Assembly (NCBI GenBank): GCA_023429345.1 | Contig: JAEYVB010000004.1 | Coordinates: 1 to 9,947 of the forward strand | DNA length: 9,947 nt | Direction: 5' to 3' | Source: Planctomycetota bacterium | Lineage (GTDB): Bacteria > Planctomycetota > Phycisphaerae > Phycisphaerales > UBA1924 | In this document: positions 7,670-9,947 of the stretch, in pieces | How the letters are laid out: each line of letters opens with the position of its first letter | Position numbering within the stretch: position 1 is the first letter of the stretch | Notes under the pieces: generated by a model | What the model was told of the DNA's origin: nothing | Databases searched by the model: none | What the model saw: only the letters and a program-made list of their open reading frames with translations | Program-made: the position numbers and the translations under genes

Positions 7670-8139
7670 CAGCCGCGGCGCCCCGGGGTGGTCTCGGGCG
7701 GGAGCTCCACGATCTCGATCCAGTAGCGTCCCAGCGTCTTCATCACCCCCACCAGCCCGTCGAAGGTCACGGGCTTGGTGATAAAGGAGTTCACGCCCAT
7801 GTCGTAGCTGCGGTAGATGTCCTCCTCGGCCTTGGAGGTGGTCAGCACCACGACCGGGATCTGGCGGAGTTCGGGGTCCGACTTGATCTCTCGGAGCGCC
7901 TCGCGGCCGTCCAGGCGCGGCATGTTGAGGTCGAGCAGAATAAGCCCCGGGCGCGGGTGGGCGGCGCGGTCGGCGTACTTGCCGCGGCTCTTCAGGTAGT
8001 CCAGCAGCTCCTCGCCGTCCTCGACGGTGCGGAAGTCGTTCGCCAGGCGGCTCTCGGTGAGCGCATCCCGCGCCAGCATCCGGTCGTCCGCGTCGTCGTC
8101 GGCCAGGAGGATCACGATGGGGTTATGCGCTTGCCGCAT
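7669..8139 (-). CDS. Rcp1-like single-domain response regulator
   Basis: A 156-residue stand-alone receiver of the type paired with phytochrome-like kinases (cyanobacterial Rcp1/Cph1 style). Nearly the whole protein is one REC domain: acidic cluster ADDDADD (13-19), phosphoacceptor Asp70 in LILLDLNMPRLDG, Thr100 in VVVLTTS, and Lys122 in ITKPV. The inserted loop around 50-65 (LKSRGKYADRAAHPRPG) is typical of this subfamily. No output domain follows; it may relay phosphate or act by protein contact. ATG 8139 is preferred over the longer reading from 8238: the REC fold starts within eight residues, and AAGGAG (8146-8151) lies 6 nt upstream. The upstream kinase gene overlaps it by 17 nt, and its stop overlaps the next kinase start by 1 nt, so it probably serves one or both kinases. 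Confidence 0.95.
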   Translation of the reverse strand: MRQAHNPIVILLADDDADDRMLARDALTESRLANDFRTVEDGEELLDYLKSRGKYADRAAHPRPGLILLDLNMPRLDGREALREIKSDPELRQIPVVVLTTSKAEEDIYRSYDMGVNSFITKPVTFDGLVGVMKTLGRYWIEIVELPPETTPGRRG

Positions 8140-9472
8140 GGGTTGCTCCTTGCAGGTCTTCGGGCGCTTCTCCGTGCGCCGCATCCGTCGTGGCCGCGTC
8201 CGCGGCCCCTTCGCCCAGGTTGACAACCGCCGCTTCACCGTCCGGGCTGTCGCTCGGTCCGTCCGGCTGCGTCACCGGCAGCTGCACGATGAACGTCGAG
8301 CCCTCGCCGGGACGGCTCCGGGCGGTGACCGTCCCCCCGTGCCGCTCCACGATGCGCCGGCACACCGCCAGCCCGATCCCGGTGCCCTCGAACTCCCCCC
8401 GCCCGTGCAGCCGCTGGAAGACGGTGAAGATCTTTTCGAGGTACTTCTCGTCGAACCCGATGCCGTTGTCTGTGATGGTGATCGTCGCCGTGCCGCGGCC
8501 GGCCGGATCCTCCTCCCCGAGCGGCCCGCCAAGCCACCCGGCGATCTCGATCTGCGGCGGCACATCCTTGCGGCGGAACTTCAGCGCGTTGGCCAGCAGG
8601 TTCTGGAGCAGCTGCCGCATCTGCGTCGGGTCGGCCTCGATCCGGGGCAGCGCCCCCACGCAGACCCGCGCCCCCGTGTCGGCGATCCGCGCCTCGAGGT
8701 CCGAGAGCACCTCGCCCACGATGTCCTTCAGATCGACCTCGGTGAACGGCTGGGCCTTGGTCGCCACCCGCGAGAGCACCAGCAGGTCGTTGATCAGCGT
8801 CTGCATGCGTGCTGACGCCTTCTGCATCCGCTGGATGTAGTCCTGGCCGTCGGGCCCCAGGCTTGCGCCGTACCGCGACGACAGCCGCGTGCCGAAGGCC
8901 TGGATCTTCCGCAGCGGCTCCTGCAGGTCGTGGCTCGCCACCGACGCGAAGTCCTGCAGCTCGCGGTTGCTGGCCTCCAGCTTTACCGCCATCTGCCGGG
9001 CCTCTTCCGCCCTCCGCTCCCGCTCGATCGCCTCCGCCTCCAGCCGCTGGTTCACCAGCCAGAGCTCGTGCGTGCGGTGACGGACCCGCTCGTCCAGCTC
9101 ACGCGCCGCCCGCGACAGAAAGTCGATCACCTTCAGCCGCGCCGCCCCCAGGTACGTGATCACCGCCCCCTGCACCCCGAACATCACCATGCCCACCAGC
9201 GTCGGCACCGACGCCCACTCGTCACGCGGGATCTGTAGCACCACCACCGCCGCCATGCCCAAGAGCGTCGCCGCGATGCCCGGACCCCACCCGCCCAGCC
9301 ACGCCCCGATCAGGATCGGCAGCGCAAAGAGCAGGTACGGCACGTGCGAGAAGAGATTCAGCTCGCCCAGTGTCCAGCGGAGCGCCGCGACCGCCACGAT
9401 GCCGCCGATCGCCGCCGCGTACGCCACCCAGGGCGGGGCACGGTGCCCGTGTTTGGCCAGGTACCTTTCCAA
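8123..9472 (-). CDS. Membrane sensor histidine kinase with DUF4118-like N-terminus
   Basis: A 449-residue inner-membrane sensor kinase. The N-terminus has about four hydrophobic segments (about 15-35, 44-60, 63-82, 91-110) and the motif VPYLLFALPILIGAWLGG-WGPG (44-65), like the DUF4118 four-helix region first described in KdpD. A coiled coil (about 115-170) joins it to a phytochrome-type HisKA, ASHDLQEPLRK (His181), and a HATPase: N-box Asn295 (NLLANALKFR), TDNGIGFD (Asp335) and GTGIGLAV (363-370). The last 50 residues are Ala/Gly/Asp-rich and look disordered. No KdpD or Usp domain is present, so potassium sensing is not implied. The longest start is TTG 9472; a GGGAG lies 13 nt upstream, a weak fit, and no ATG or GTG occurs between there and the in-frame stop at 9529-9527. 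The start is therefore uncertain; GTG at codon 16 would cut into the first helix. Probably first gene of the run leading to gap. Confidence 0.92.
   Translation of the reverse strand: MERYLAKHGHRAPPWVAYAAAIGGIVAVAALRWTLGELNLFSHVPYLLFALPILIGAWLGGWGPGIAATLLGMAAVVVLQIPRDEWASVPTLVGMVMFGVQGAVITYLGAARLKVIDFLSRAARELDERVRHRTHELWLVNQRLEAEAIERERRAEEARQMAVKLEASNRELQDFASVASHDLQEPLRKIQAFGTRLSSRYGASLGPDGQDYIQRMQKASARMQTLINDLLVLSRVATKAQPFTEVDLKDIVGEVLSDLEARIADTGARVCVGALPRIEADPTQMRQLLQNLLANALKFRRKDVPPQIEIAGWLGGPLGEEDPAGRGTATITITDNGIGFDEKYLEKIFTVFQRLHGRGEFEGTGIGLAVCRRIVERHGGTVTARSRPGEGSTFIVQLPVTQPDGPSDSPDGEAAVVNLGEGAADAATTDAAHGEAPEDLQGATHAASA
8146..8151 (-). promoter_or_regulatory. Ribosome binding site of the Rcp1-like regulator
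   Basis: The - strand reads AAGGAG with a 6-nt spacer before ATG 8139. It lies inside the 3' end of the upstream kinase gene and decides the regulator's start, excluding a 33-residue Arg/Lys-rich extension from 8238 that is an out-of-frame reading of the kinase tail. Confidence 0.75.
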
Positions 9473-9644
9473 GGCTGCTGTGATACTCCCACCGCCACGC
9501 CGCTCCCGCGGCCGGGCGAGCGAAAATCATACGGGTCCGCCCCGCGCGCCGTTCCGGGTCGGCGCAATCGCGGCCGCTGCTTACACCGAGCCCGCGTCGA
9601 GGCCCGAATCCTCGGCCTTGAGCGCCGCCCAACCTTAAACAGTT
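9473..9644 (-). other. Spacer between the hydrolase gene and the kinase operon
   Basis: This 172-bp stretch separates two - strand genes. It contains the TATGAT hexamer at 9526-9531 and a short AGGCC/GGCCT inverted repeat (9600-9604 with 9614-9618) downstream of the hydrolase stop. A relatively A/T-rich tract lies at 9633-9649, around that stop codon. The inverted repeat is too short, and lacks a T-tract, to call a terminator. I see no coding signal. Confidence 0.5.
9526..9531 (-). promoter_or_regulatory. Possible -10 element of the kinase-regulator-gap operon
   Basis: The - strand reads TATGAT, one mismatch from TATAAT, in one of the few A/T-rich spots of this spacer, about 54 nt upstream of the TTG start at 9472. 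No convincing TTGACA lies 16-18 nt further upstream, so the call rests on the -10 hexamer and position only. Confidence 0.3.
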
Positions 9645-9947
9645 CTAATCCGCGCGCCGGACGAAGGGATTCGTTCGCGCCTCCACCCCGATCGTGCTCG
9701 CCGGCCCGTGCCCCGGGTAGATCCTCGTCTCGTCTGGCAGCGCGTAGAGCTCGCGCCGGATCGACTCCGCCAGCACCCTCGGGCTGCTCCCGGGGAAGTC
9801 CGTCCGGCCAACCGACCCGGCAAAGAGCGCATCACCCACCAACGCCGCCCCGTCCGCGGCGTTGTACAGCGTGATCCCGCCCGGGGAATGCCCCGGCGTG
9901 TGCAGCACCCGCCACGTCGATTCCCCCAGTTCCAGTTCCTCCCCCGC
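9645..9947 (-). CDS. Metallo-beta-lactamase-fold hydrolase, glyoxalase II-like (5' partial)
   Basis: The C-terminal 100 residues of a zinc-dependent MBL-fold hydrolase; the frame stays open to the window edge, so the N-terminus with the HxHxDH metal motif lies outside. The visible part has the later metal-binding motifs in the right order: HTPGHSPGG (third motif His), LVGDALFAGSVGRTD with its bridging Asp, and YPGHGP near the C-terminus with the last His. The ALFAGSVGRTDFPG stretch is characteristic of small YcbL/glyoxalase II-type enzymes that hydrolyse thioesters such as S-lactoylglutathione, though the true substrate cannot be told from this fragment. The GTG at 9908 is an internal Val codon, not a start. 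The 172-bp spacer to the next gene suggests a separate transcription unit. Confidence 0.88.
   Translation of the reverse strand, partial: AGEELELGESTWRVLHTPGHSPGGITLYNAADGAALVGDALFAGSVGRTDFPGSSPRVLAESIRRELYALPDETRIYPGHGPASTIGVEARTNPFVRRAD

Noticed and set aside
5927..7726. 599-codon open frame on the + strand opposite the REC-PAS kinase
   Set aside because: Composition is Pro/Arg/His/Val-rich with no motif, and the - strand gene has full REC, PAS and kinase signatures. It is a GC-driven shadow.
9009..9472. Possible KdpD-type potassium sensor
   Set aside because: Only the DUF4118-like membrane part resembles KdpD. The N-terminal KdpD and Usp domains are absent, the kinase core is phytochrome-like, and no kdp genes are nearby.
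9222..9632. - strand open frame of 136 codons across the operon's upstream spacer
   Set aside because: It overlaps the membrane region of the kinase in another frame, is Gly/Arg/Ala-rich, and shows no domain.

Overview
The window is GC-rich (visibly near 70% G+C) bacterial DNA, almost fully coding, and dominated by two-component signal transduction. It holds seven protein genes: four histidine kinases, one free-standing response regulator, a glyceraldehyde-3-phosphate dehydrogenase (gap), and the 3' part of a metallo-beta-lactamase-fold hydrolase. The first and last genes run off the window edges. No RNA gene, insertion sequence or CRISPR array was seen. The host cannot be fixed from sequence alone. 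The density of large hybrid kinases, the poly-HAMP architecture and the codon use fit a GC-rich environmental lineage; Planctomycetota is my best guess, at low confidence.

Layout. On the + strand (1-4680), a soluble-looking poly-HAMP/GAF hybrid histidine kinase (5' truncated) overlaps by 8 nt a second gene, a receiver-histidine kinase. A 209-bp convergent gap (4681-4889) carries two inverted repeats, one just past each stop codon. On the - strand (9472 down to 4890) lies a compact four-gene run: a membrane DUF4118-type histidine kinase, an Rcp1-like single-domain response regulator, a REC-PAS histidine kinase, then gap. The links are a 17-nt overlap, a 1-nt TGATG overlap and a 17-nt spacer that contains a strong Shine-Dalgarno. 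A 172-bp spacer (9473-9644) with one possible -10 element separates this run from the upstream hydrolase gene, also on the - strand.

How the parts may work together. The + strand pair looks like one phosphorelay module: a cytoplasmic sensor with stacked HAMP signal converters, three receiver modules (one degenerate), and a partner kinase with its own N-terminal receiver. The - strand run looks like a phytochrome-style kinase/Rcp1 module without an obvious photosensor, with a central glycolytic enzyme as its last gene. No protein in the window has a recognisable DNA-binding or enzymatic output domain on a receiver, so the outputs must act through protein contacts or lie elsewhere.
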